Shown piece by piece: positions 35,481 to 42,889 of a stretch of 64,000 bases of DNA. Origin of the DNA: an uncultured Flavobacteriaceae bacterium (GTDB lineage: Bacteria > Bacteroidota > Bacteroidia > Flavobacteriales > Flavobacteriaceae). The notes below the pieces were generated by a model. It saw only the letters and a list, made by a program, of their open reading frames with translations. It was not told the DNA's origin and did no database searches. Location: the NCBI GenBank assembly GCA_947500575.1, contig CANMSI010000004.1, positions 408,778 to 472,777 of the forward strand, given 5' to 3'. The first letter of the stretch is position 1. Each line of letters starts with the position of its first letter. A program made the translations under genes and the position numbers.

Positions 35481-37166
35481 ATGAAAACTTTTATAAAAAT
35501 AACAGTAGTACTTTTTATATGCTACGCCTTTCAAAGTTGCAGCAAAGAAGACGATACCCCACCACCAATGCAAAACCGAGTACCCGTGATAAACGACCAG
35601 AGCTTTACGGCTGCCGAGAACATAGCTGATACTATTTCCATAGGCACCATTGAAGCCACCGATCCCGATGGTGATGTCCTGAGCTTTAGTATCACCACCA
35701 ATGACGGCAATCTCTTTGAAATTTCTGAAACCGGCGAGCTGAGTCTTGCCGAAGGGCGAAGCCTTGATTTTGAGACCAGCCAAAACCATACCATTGGGGT
35801 GCAGGTGTCCGATGGTAATGCAAGCACCGCAGCGGTCATTGGCATACAGGTTACCGATATCAATGAAAACCAACCCCCGGTCATAAGCGGCCAAAGCTTT
35901 ACCGTATTAGAAAATATTGCTGATAATATGCCCATAGGTACAGTGGAAGCAAGTGACCCAGAAGGTGATACCTTAACGTTTGGTATTAGTACCAATGACA
36001 ATAGCCTTTTTGAAATTAGCAATGCAGGAGTACTTAGTCTTGACGACTTACAAGAACTCGATTTTAATACAGCGCAAAGCCATACTATTACTGTAACTGT
36101 TACGGATGGTACAAGCACACAAGAAGCAGAGATCACCATAAGCGTTATAGAATTAAAACTCAATGCTTTTATCACTACCTGGGAAACTACAAATGCGAAC
36201 GAAGTTGTAACCATACCTACACGGGCAACAGAACTAAACTACGACTATACAATAGATTGGGGAGATGGAACAACCCAACGCATTTTTAACCAAGATGGTA
36301 GTCATAGGTATACGCAACCAGGCACCTATATCGTAATTATTACGGGGCAATTTCCTGCGATAGTTTTAGATGTTAATGAGATATCTCAAGAGCAAATTCG
36401 TAGTGTAGAACAATGGGGTAGCATTCAATGGCAGACGATGGCAAACGCTTTTAAAGATGCAAGTAACTTAATGATAAATGCTAATGACACACCGGATCTT
36501 TCCTTAGCAACCACCATGAACAATATGTTTGATGGAACAAATAATCTTACAGGTAATTTAAATAATTGGGACGTAAGTAATATAGTCAATATGTATCGTA
36601 CGTTCCACATTAGTGGGTTCAATCAAGATATAAGTGGATGGGATGTGAGTAATGTAACAACTATGCGCGGTATGTTTGGCAGTTCTAGATTCAACCAAGA
36701 CATCAGTACTTGGGATGTGAGTAATGTACAGGATATGGATCGGATGTTCAGAAACGCTCAATTCAATCAAAATATCTCTGCTTGGGACTTAAGAAGTGTC
36801 ATTTTTCTTGGAGGTATGTTTCAAGGTGCACGCTTCAATCAAAACATTAGTACATGGGATGTAAGTAATGCAAGCGATATGAGTTTTATGTTCAACCGTT
36901 CTTCATTCAACCAAGACATCAGTGCTTGGAATGTAAGCAATGTCACTAATATGCGTGCTATGTTCGACGATTCTAGATTCAACCAAGATATTAGTGCTTG
37001 GAACACAAGCAATGTAACTAATATGGAAAGTATGTTTGAAGATGCGCCATTCAATCAAGACATCAGTAACTGGAATGTAAGCAATGTAACGAATTGCAGT
37101 AACTTCTCGCTTAACGCCCCACTCACCGCAGCCAACAGACCCAATTTTATCAATTGTACACCTTAA
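35481..37166 (+). CDS. Surface lipoprotein: two cadherin-like domains plus BspA-type (DUF285) repeats
   Basis: 561 residues. MKTFIKITVVLFICYAFQSC is a lipoprotein signal. Two cadherin-like repeats follow (about 33-125 and 130-225), each with the VIxxQSF...ENIAD opening and DxDxNxxPxx-type calcium linker (VTDINENQPPVIS). A PKD-like stretch (DYTIDWGDGTTQRIF) precedes about ten ~25-residue repeats of the DUF285/BspA type, such as FNQDISGWDVSNVTTMRGMF. Asn/Asp-rich surfaces of this kind mediate contact with other cells or matrix. The antisense frames here are also long and repetitive and should be ignored. Probably an adhesin; that is inference. Confidence 0.85.
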   Translation: MKTFIKITVVLFICYAFQSCSKEDDTPPPMQNRVPVINDQSFTAAENIADTISIGTIEATDPDGDVLSFSITTNDGNLFEISETGELSLAEGRSLDFETSQNHTIGVQVSDGNASTAAVIGIQVTDINENQPPVISGQSFTVLENIADNMPIGTVEASDPEGDTLTFGISTNDNSLFEISNAGVLSLDDLQELDFNTAQSHTITVTVTDGTSTQEAEITISVIELKLNAFITTWETTNANEVVTIPTRATELNYDYTIDWGDGTTQRIFNQDGSHRYTQPGTYIVIITGQFPAIVLDVNEISQEQIRSVEQWGSIQWQTMANAFKDASNLMINANDTPDLSLATTMNNMFDGTNNLTGNLNNWDVSNIVNMYRTFHISGFNQDISGWDVSNVTTMRGMFGSSRFNQDISTWDVSNVQDMDRMFRNAQFNQNISAWDLRSVIFLGGMFQGARFNQNISTWDVSNASDMSFMFNRSSFNQDISAWNVSNVTNMRAMFDDSRFNQDISAWNTSNVTNMESMFEDAPFNQDISNWNVSNVTNCSNFSLNAPLTAANRPNFINCTP

Positions 37167-37184
37167 GTATCCAATGAATTAGCC

Positions 37185-37223
37185 ATATAGTCTCATAGGT
37201 GCATTACACTTATGGGACTATAT
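37185..37223 (+). terminator. 17-bp stem-loop after the surface protein gene
   Basis: ATATAGTCTCATAGGTG (37185-37201) pairs with CACTTATGGGACTATAT (37207-37223) over 17 positions with two G-U type pairs, loop 5 nt. No T-run follows, so its action as terminator is uncertain. It separates the surface-protein pair from the TPR-kinase operon. Confidence 0.5.
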
Positions 37224-37269
37224 CCCAACAAAACATATTGTATCTTTAAAACACTAGAAAACAAGCCGT

Positions 37270-39204
37270 ATGAAAAACCATCTCCTTTTAATTGTATACT
37301 TTCTGCTGTGTTCAAGTCTTGGGTTTGGGCAGACAAAGGAGATTGATAGTTTGAAATCTGTTTTGGAAAAAGCGGATAGCGATACAACAAAAATAAACAC
37401 CTATCTTTCTTTGGCTAAAAAATATATGTTTATCGATGTAGACACTTTTAACATCTTCACTAAGACCGCTAGCAAACTCTCCAAAAAAAACAATAATCAT
37501 GAACTTGCAAGGATTTATTGTGGTATTGGGCTCGGATATATCTATGTTTCCAAAATTGATTCTGCGCAATTTTACTTTGATGAATCACTTAAAATTTTAG
37601 ACCAAAAAGAAGACAAGCGTTTACGCGCTTTAGTATATTCAAATTATGGTATGTCTTATCAATCTACAAACGATTTTGAAAAGCAAATAGCTTATAATTT
37701 AAAATCCATTGAATTCTTAGAAAGCCCCTACGATCTGGGTTTAGCGCACTACAACCAAGGTGCATATTACTCGCAAGGCGACTTCATGGAATTAAGTAAA
37801 AAACACTTTAAACTAGCAAACAACTATAGTAAAGAGGGTAAGAACACTAGGGCTGAGGGACTGGCACTAATGGCTTTGGGACATATTTATATGCTCGAAA
37901 AAAAATTAGATAGCGCAGAAATTTATCTTCAGGAAGGATTGAATCTATGTAACACCGCAAAAAATTTGCAGATATGCTACGAAATTAATGCCAAATTAGG
38001 ACAGCTTTATGATGAAAAAGGTATACACGACAAAGCAACTATTTTTCTTTTAAAGGCAAGGGATCTGGCAATTAGTAGAAAAGTGGATGAAGATTTGGGC
38101 AATAGCCTAGCCAACTTAGGAAATCATGAATTGAAAAGAAAAAATTATCAAAAATCAATTGCATATTTTAAAGAATATGATGCTTTTTTACAAAAAAATA
38201 AGGGAAACATTCCTGTTCAGGTAAGTGCATATAAGTCTTGGTCAGATGCAGAAGCTAAAGCAGGTAACTTAATAGAATCAAATAGATTATTGATAAAATA
38301 TACAGATACCAAAGATTCTATTTTATCCGAAGAAAACCGAACTATTTTAGCAGAAGCCGAATCAAAATTTGAAACCGAAAAAAAAGACAAAGAACTGGCA
38401 GAGCAACAACTCGTGTTAGCAGACCAGCAGTTAGTGATTCAAGAAAGCAAATCAAAATCCCGAACCATGAATATAGTAATCGTTGCCCTGCTTTTAGGCT
38501 CCATTTTATTATGGTTCTCTTTTCGCCAACGTCAAAAACGTATGCAACAGCAGTTAGTCGCTATCGAAAGAGAGCAAGAAGTGCGTACCTTGGAGTCGCT
38601 TATGGAAGGTGAAGAAAAAGAACGCCTACGTATTGCCAAAGAACTCCATGATGGGGTTAATGGTGATTTGGCTGCTATTAAGTTCAAATTAACTTCTTTG
38701 TTAGAAACTAACAATAAGGTCATCAATGAAGCGGTTACCATGATTGATAATAGCAGTGAACAAGTACGTGCAATTTCGCATAATCTGGTGCCTCCTTCTT
38801 TACGCGACTTTAATTTATTGGAGGCAGTTGCCACCTATTGTGAGAATATGAATGCCATTCACGATCCCGAAATTACATTTCAGCATTTGGGCAATGCGAT
38901 AGTCTTGGACAAAAAACAAGAAGCGAACCTTTTCCGTATTGTGCAAGAATTGGTGACCAATGCCATAAAACATGCAGCAGCCAAAGAGATTACCGTACAA
39001 CTAAGCAACTTGGAAAATACCTTACAACTCACCGTAGAAGATAATGGCAAAGGCTATGACCCAAAAACCGTAAAAAGCGATGGTATTGGGATGCAGAATG
39101 TAGCCTCTAGGGTAGCTTATCTAAATGCCGATATGGATTTTGTTTCCAACAAAGATGGGACTTCTTATACCATAGCCATGGATACCAAAAGCTCAACCAT
39201 ATGA
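37270..39204 (+). CDS. TPR sensor histidine kinase (NarX/HisKA_3 type)
   Basis: 644 residues. Signal peptide (MKNHLLLIVYFLLCSSLGFG). TPR-like repeats cover about 20-330 outside the membrane. A coiled coil (about 355-395, EAESKFETEKKDKELAEQQ) leads to one membrane segment (about 398-416, MNIVIVALLLGSILLWFSF). Cytoplasmic HisKA_3 motif LRIAKELHDGVNGDLAAIKF with phospho-His H460. HATPase block: LVTNAIKHAAAKE, DNGKGYDP, GIGMQNVASRV. Such kinases sense envelope partners through the TPRs. It overlaps the response regulator gene by 4 bp (ATGA), a firm partner assignment. Confidence 0.93.
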   Translation: MKNHLLLIVYFLLCSSLGFGQTKEIDSLKSVLEKADSDTTKINTYLSLAKKYMFIDVDTFNIFTKTASKLSKKNNNHELARIYCGIGLGYIYVSKIDSAQFYFDESLKILDQKEDKRLRALVYSNYGMSYQSTNDFEKQIAYNLKSIEFLESPYDLGLAHYNQGAYYSQGDFMELSKKHFKLANNYSKEGKNTRAEGLALMALGHIYMLEKKLDSAEIYLQEGLNLCNTAKNLQICYEINAKLGQLYDEKGIHDKATIFLLKARDLAISRKVDEDLGNSLANLGNHELKRKNYQKSIAYFKEYDAFLQKNKGNIPVQVSAYKSWSDAEAKAGNLIESNRLLIKYTDTKDSILSEENRTILAEAESKFETEKKDKELAEQQLVLADQQLVIQESKSKSRTMNIVIVALLLGSILLWFSFRQRQKRMQQQLVAIEREQEVRTLESLMEGEEKERLRIAKELHDGVNGDLAAIKFKLTSLLETNNKVINEAVTMIDNSSEQVRAISHNLVPPSLRDFNLLEAVATYCENMNAIHDPEITFQHLGNAIVLDKKQEANLFRIVQELVTNAIKHAAAKEITVQLSNLENTLQLTVEDNGKGYDPKTVKSDGIGMQNVASRVAYLNADMDFVSNKDGTSYTIAMDTKSSTI

Positions 39205-39839
39205 TTACCATAGCCATTACAGATGACCACCAAATGGTGATGCAAGGTATAGCACATATGTTAGCTGATGTTGCTCATTTAAGTGTTACCCATACGTATA
39301 CTACTGTAGCCAAAACCATAGATGGTCTTTCCAAAAACCTGCCAGATATTCTTTTGTTAGATATTAATTTACCCGATGGTAATGGCATTGATTTATGTAA
39401 AAAACTAAGAAATGATTATCCTATGTTGAAGATCATTGCCCTAAGTAGTTTTGGGGAAATTGCTTTTGTAAAACGTATTTTAAATAATGGAGCTAACGGA
39501 TATTTATTAAAAAACACCAGTAAGGAAGAGCTCTTAGCAGCCTTTAAAACGGTTTTAGAAGGAGAACAATACCTGCAAACCGATATCCAAAAAAAATTAC
39601 TACAAAGTTCCCTGGGACAAACCAAAGCAACTTCTTTTATGCCTAAGCTTACGCGTCGAGAAAAAGAGGTGTTGCTTGCCATATCAGAAGAATTAACCAC
39701 ACAAGAAATTGCTGAAAAACTTTTTATCAGTGTCAAAACGGTAGAAACCCATCGTATGAATTTAATGAGCAAATTGGGCGCCAGAAATAGCGTGGGTTTA
39801 ATCAAAATTGCTTTGGAGAAAGATTTGTTGAAAGACTAA
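39201..39839 (+). CDS. LuxR-type (NarL/FixJ) response regulator
   Basis: 212 residues. Receiver domain 1-115 with D8/D9 (TDDH), phosphoacceptor D54 in ILLLDINLPDG, and K104-region lysine in YLLKNTSK. C-terminal helix-turn-helix (about 147-205): TRREKEVLLAISEELTTQEI, then the KLFISVKTVETHRMNLMSKL recognition block. Controls transcription in response to the TPR kinase it overlaps. Targets are unknown; the neighbouring surface lipoprotein genes are candidates by position only. Confidence 0.95.
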   Translation: MITIAITDDHQMVMQGIAHMLADVAHLSVTHTYTTVAKTIDGLSKNLPDILLLDINLPDGNGIDLCKKLRNDYPMLKIIALSSFGEIAFVKRILNNGANGYLLKNTSKEELLAAFKTVLEGEQYLQTDIQKKLLQSSLGQTKATSFMPKLTRREKEVLLAISEELTTQEIAEKLFISVKTVETHRMNLMSKLGARNSVGLIKIALEKDLLKD

Positions 39840-39843
39840 CTAA

Positions 39844-39998
39844 TTGTCACTTCGAGTAAATTTTTGAGGCACGAAAAAATTTGTATCGAGAAGTGTTGTG
39901 TTGGTTTCAATATGTTTTTTCCCATTTAAAGGTTCTCGATACGCTTTTCTTTTTCATTACACTTCAAAACAAAACCACTCGAACTGACATTAGGTTTA
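39844..39998. repeat. Gene-less inverted REP-like pair (L1-R1)
   Basis: L1 (39844-39894, 51 nt) and R1 (39928-39998, 71 nt) are in inverted orientation, 33 nt apart. Outer arms: GTCACTTCGAGTAA in L1 against the complement of CCACTCGAACTGAC in R1, 12 of 14 matching apart from the A/G end. Inner arms: GTATCGAGAA (39883) and TTCTCGATAC (39933) are exactly complementary. L1 also holds its own hairpin, AAATTTTT/AAAAATTT. It looks like a minimal copy of the unit around the GIY-YIG gene. Confidence 0.85.
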
Positions 39999-40012
39999 CT
40001 CGTCTCCGCAAT

Positions 40013-40063
40013 TTGTCACTTCGAGTGAATTTTTGAGGCACGAGAAAATTTGTATCGAGAAGT
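40013..40063 (+). repeat. REP-like repeat L2, left border of the GIY-YIG unit
   Basis: 51 nt; differs from L1 at only 2 positions, both A/G changes. Ends 19 bp before the nuclease start codon. Its outer arm GTCACTTCGAGTGA faces the inverse arm CCACTCGAACTGAC of R2. Confidence 0.85.
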
Positions 40064-40082
40064 TTCATTATCTTAAAGCTAC

Positions 40083-40376
40083 ATGAAAATCTTTTACGTC
40101 TACATTTTGGAATGTGCGGATAAAACATTCTATACAGGTATAACTTCTGATTTAACTAAACGGGTCGAATCTCATCAATCCGGAAAATATAAAGGAAGTT
40201 ATACAAGCTCTCGAATGCCTATCAAATTGGTGTTTCATTGTGAATTTACTAATGTCAATATGGCTATTGAAACAGAGAAACAAATTAAAAAATGGTCTCG
40301 GGCCAAAAAACTTGCTTTAATTGCTGGTGAATACGAAAAGCTTCCAAATTTGGCAAAGAAAAAATTTAAGTCTTAA
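40083..40376 (+). CDS. GIY-YIG nuclease, small (UPF0213-like), inside REP-like repeats
   Basis: 97 residues, a lone GIY-YIG domain. The signature reads YVYILE (5-10) and YTG (17-19), followed by the conserved arginine R27 (SDLTKRVESHQSG) and the metal-binding glutamate in AIETEKQIKKW (E63/E65). Small GIY-YIG proteins may act as nickases or repair nucleases; most such bacterial orphans are uncharacterised. It is not part of a known intron or restriction system here. The gene is boxed: L2 lies 19 bp upstream, and its stop codon shares the first bases of R2. This geometry suggests that nuclease and repeats belong together. Confidence 0.9.
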   Translation: MKIFYVYILECADKTFYTGITSDLTKRVESHQSGKYKGSYTSSRMPIKLVFHCEFTNVNMAIETEKQIKKWSRAKKLALIAGEYEKLPNLAKKKFKS

Positions 40377-40445
40377 AGGTTCTTGATATACTTTTCTTTT
40401 TCGCTTCGCTTCAAAAGAAAACCACTCGAACTGACATTAGGTTTA
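40375..40445 (-). repeat. REP-like repeat R2, right border of the GIY-YIG unit
   Basis: 71 nt, matching R1 at about 61 positions; most of the differences fall in the short central block. Orientation is opposite to L2. Its first bases overlap the nuclease stop codon. The last 23 positions, through GACATTAGGTTTA, are identical in R1 and R2. Confidence 0.8.
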
Positions 40446-40467
40446 TTTCTTTATCCATCACTTCAAT

Positions 40468-40518
40468 TTGTCACTTTGAGTGAATTTTTGAGGCACAAAA
40501 AAATTTGTATCGAGAAGT
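40468..40518 (+). repeat. REP-like repeat L3, solo copy
   Basis: 51 nt, same length as L1 and L2, with a few transitions (TTTGAG for TTCGAG; GGCACAAAA for GGCACGAAA). No R partner follows it; instead a palindrome of another family begins 4 nt later. Probably a remnant of a third unit or of a rearrangement. Confidence 0.8.
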
Positions 40519-40521
40519 CTC

Positions 40522-40559
40522 AGGGTAAACCCTGAGCTTCTTATTTCAGGGTTTACCCT
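40522..40559. repeat. Palindromic repeat, second family, copy 2
   Basis: AGGGTAAACCCTGA (40522-40535) and TCAGGGTTTACCCT (40546-40559) are exact inverse copies with a 10-nt spacer. Each half is itself nearly palindromic. The same design occurs at 34568-34605, ~6 kb away. Confidence 0.8.
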
Positions 40560-40615
40560 AAAGATTCCAATAAGGACTATAAATATCTTGCGGGTATAAC
40601 TTTAATACAGAAAAA

Positions 40616-41206
40616 ATGAAAACAGTAACAAAAATTTTAAAGACAGTAATAGTAATCTTTATACTGGTATTGACATCTTGTTCTGCTGAAGACGGAATAG
40701 ACGGAGTAGATGGTTTAAACGGTGAGCCAGGTATAGCAGGAGTTGATGGTCAGGACGGCGCAGACGGAGAAGATGGGCAAGATGGAGAAGATGGGAACCC
40801 AAACATACAGACTTTTACCTTTGATATGTCCACAGAATCGGGAGAAAGGGCTCAATTTAGTTCAACCGCATTTACAATTGATTTTATTAAAAACAACGCT
40901 GTTTTATGGTATGTAGATGCAAGCGGAGTAACGTATCAGGCGCCAGGAATTGGTCCCTTTGGAGAATTCCAAATACGTACATTTATTCAACCTGGTTTTA
41001 CAGGTTTGATATTCCATAATTTTGATGGTTCAAGTTATTCAATTTCCGAAGGAAGGTTTTCAGAATTAAGAGTAATATTTATTGACATCACTACGGGGAG
41101 TTCCAAGTTCAACTCTAAAGATGCTATCTTGGAAGAATTGAAAAATAACGGCGTAGATAGTAGTAATTATGAAGAGACACTAGCCTATTTGATTAAAACT
41201 CAATAA
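40616..41206 (+). CDS. Lipoprotein with collagen-like Gly-x-y tract
   Basis: 196 residues. Signal and lipobox in MKTVTKILKTVIVIFILVLT then SC. Residues 27-62 are twelve unbroken G-x-y triplets, rich in Asp and Glu (GID GVD GLN GEP GIA GVD and so on), a collagen-like triple-helix segment without an obvious proline content. The C-terminal ~130 residues are a globular beta-rich domain (FDMSTESGERAQFSS, AVLWYVDASGVTYQAPG, FSELRVIFIDITTG). Triple helix formation would make a trimer on the cell surface. No family recalled for the globular part. Confidence 0.82.
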   Translation: MKTVTKILKTVIVIFILVLTSCSAEDGIDGVDGLNGEPGIAGVDGQDGADGEDGQDGEDGNPNIQTFTFDMSTESGERAQFSSTAFTIDFIKNNAVLWYVDASGVTYQAPGIGPFGEFQIRTFIQPGFTGLIFHNFDGSSYSISEGRFSELRVIFIDITTGSSKFNSKDAILEELKNNGVDSSNYEETLAYLIKTQ

Positions 41207-41246
41207 TAAAATAGTTATACAACAATCCCTATTCATTATGGTACTA

Positions 41247-41284
41247 TTAAGCATTTCAAAAAATAAATTTTTTGAAATGCTTAA
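41247..41284. terminator. Bidirectional terminator, 17-bp stem
   Basis: TTAAGCATTTCAAAAAA (41247-41263) and TTTTTTGAAATGCTTAA (41268-41284) are perfectly complementary with a 4-nt loop, and the arms themselves supply A/T runs for both strands. It overlaps the stop codon of the minus-strand gene. Convergent genes on either side. Confidence 0.85.
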
Positions 41285-41727
41285 TCCCAAACAAACCTCC
41301 ATCTACCATCCGCTTGTCTTTTCCAAACCGTATGGAAAATGCCCGTATTTTGCTTTTTATTTCCTAAAGAGTCGGTAGCAGTAAAAACAAAGTCTCCATA
41401 GGTATATCCTAAATCACCAGATTTGCTCACATCTATAAAACTGGGTTTCCAAGTTAGGGTTTCATTGGGTCTTACATCTTTTTTATACCAAGTAGCGATG
41501 CCTGTCTTTCCCTTTATTACTTTTTTTCCTCTCTTAATAACACCATCCTCAGCAGCATAAAATTCAAAGGCTTTTACCAAACCCTCTTTCTGAGCCATGT
41601 TATTAAAAGCTGTTTCTACTTCCATAATTTCGGACTTCCATTGTGCCATATCTTCTGTACTCCCTAGCCGCTCACAGCCCATGAACGGAATAAAAAGTAG
41701 GCTTAGGATATATATAGTTCGTTTCAT
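41281..41727 (-). CDS. SnoaL/DUF4440-like lipoprotein
   Basis: 148 residues. MKRTIYILSLLFIPFMGC is a lipoprotein signal, then a cystatin/NTF2-type domain: EIMEVETAFNNMAQKEGLVK, FEFYAAEDGVIKRGKKVIKG, LTWKPSFIDVSKSGDLGYTYG, and the end IFHTVWKRQADGRWRFVWD. Proteins of this class (DUF4440, nuclear transport factor 2-like) are often small-ligand binders or weak enzymes. The W-x-R-FVWD ending is typical. Probably anchored in a membrane. Confidence 0.85.
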   Translation of the reverse strand: MKRTIYILSLLFIPFMGCERLGSTEDMAQWKSEIMEVETAFNNMAQKEGLVKAFEFYAAEDGVIKRGKKVIKGKTGIATWYKKDVRPNETLTWKPSFIDVSKSGDLGYTYGDFVFTATDSLGNKKQNTGIFHTVWKRQADGRWRFVWD

Positions 41728-41792
41728 TTTATCTAAATAAAAAATGGATTCATTTTAAAAATACAGCTTTTTTATATTTGAAAAGTAGATAA

Positions 41793-42077
41793 TTAGCTAG
41801 TAAAAAGCCAATACAAAGTATACAGAACACCTATAGCCAGTACAAAAGAAAGTACATAGATCAGAGCGGTTCTTCTAGCATCTTGTCTAGCGCGCTTTCG
41901 AATCTCTTTTTTGATGCGGAATAATTCTAGTTTGCTAATTTCTTTGAACTCCAATTCTGTTTTACCAGAAGTCTCGTAATACAAATCTCTTAATTCGCGA
42001 ATGTTTCTTTTTTTCAACATCGCTCTATTTTGTCTTAGCGTAAGAATAGCGCTAGACATGCTGCCTTCTCCACCCAT
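41793..42077 (-). CDS. Small tail-anchored membrane protein
   Basis: 94 residues: a basic helical N-terminal part (about 15-65, LKKRNIRELRDLYYE, LFRIKKEIRKRARQDARR) and one C-terminal membrane helix (ALIYVLSFVLAIGVLYTLYWL). The layout is recurrent in flavobacteria, but no function is known. A start seven codons later (MSSAILTLRQNR) is equally likely. It is ~105 bp upstream of nothing on this strand that it obviously pairs with. Confidence 0.6.
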   Translation of the reverse strand: MGGEGSMSSAILTLRQNRAMLKKRNIRELRDLYYETSGKTELEFKEISKLELFRIKKEIRKRARQDARRTALIYVLSFVLAIGVLYTLYWLFTS

Positions 42078-42182
42078 AATATTACTTTATAAATAAGTGT
42101 CTATTTTTAGGCTTTTGTTACAAGAATAAGAAGGATACCAAGTAAAATGCAGGGGAACTTATTAGAAATTGAGATGAACCTA

Positions 42183-42653
42183 TTAGTACATTGGTGTTTT
42201 TAGTGCTCTACCCTCTTTCTTTGCATTTTCGTCCATAAAAATACCAATAACAAGACCTAGCAGCATTCCGAATATCATTCCAAAGATCAGTCCGTTGGTA
42301 ATTGTATCCAAAACTGCGCCCATGCTAACGCCAAAGCTCATTCCTAGACTCATTCCCAGACTCATTCCCAAAGCAGTATAGACGCCTTCCGATACTAGAG
42401 ATAGGTCTTTCTTTAAATAGGCGGTGAACTCCGAAAGTCTCTTTCTGAAATATTTCTTTTTATGCTCCTTATATGAAGCTAATTGAAGTTCTTCTAATTT
42501 TTCCTCTACACCTAGTCTTTGACTTTCTATTAATTCTCTAGTATCCAATTCTGATAAAAGGATGATAAATTTTTTGTACACTTTGAGTTCTGACTTGTCT
42601 CCACTCTGTTTGCTTAATTCCTCAAAAAAATCTATGGCTGTTCTTATTTTCAT
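42183..42653 (-). CDS. Membrane protein with Gly/Met repeat motif
   Basis: 156 residues. Helical charged N-terminal ~90 residues, then a glycine-rich membrane part: ALGMSLGMSLGMSFGVSMGAV and TNGLIFGMIFGMLLGLVIGIF. The three GMS units come from a 12-bp tandem repeat (42336-42371). Glycine-zipper membrane helices of this kind pack closely and may oligomerise. Function unknown. The gene pair with the tail-anchored protein is loose (~105 bp). Confidence 0.65.
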   Translation of the reverse strand: MKIRTAIDFFEELSKQSGDKSELKVYKKFIILLSELDTRELIESQRLGVEEKLEELQLASYKEHKKKYFRKRLSEFTAYLKKDLSLVSEGVYTALGMSLGMSLGMSFGVSMGAVLDTITNGLIFGMIFGMLLGLVIGIFMDENAKKEGRALKTPMY

Positions 42654-42889
42654 CTTTTAGAACTATAAAGGTTTTAATCAATAAGTGTTCACTATATATC
42701 AAATGTTACAGTTAGCCTTCAGAAATTAATTAAAGTAGTGGTCATATTTCAATGTCCAAGTGCTAAGCCACTCCCAATACACAAGAATTTAACATAAAGA
42801 ACGTAGCTAAAGGTATGTTTATCAATTATTTTATACGAATAAACACTATATAAACGTTGTATATTCTTACAAACTAATAATCAATACAA

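Noticed and set aside
35531-36214. Long minus-strand frame of 227 codons
   Set aside because: It is the shadow of the cadherin-like part of the plus-strand lipoprotein; composition is Ser/Val-rich nonsense without a domain.
36558-37054. Repetitive minus-strand frames opposite the BspA-like gene
   Set aside because: They are the antisense of the ~25-residue repeats in the surface protein, with no start context or family; the plus-strand gene explains them.
36301-37100. Tandem repeats as a CRISPR array
   Set aside because: The repeats are coding, diverged, and lie without spacers inside an open frame; no cas genes are near.
40083-40376. GIY-YIG gene as part of a group I intron or restriction-modification system
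   Set aside because: No intron structure, split gene or methyltransferase adjoins it, and the protein has no DNA-binding extension of homing enzymes.
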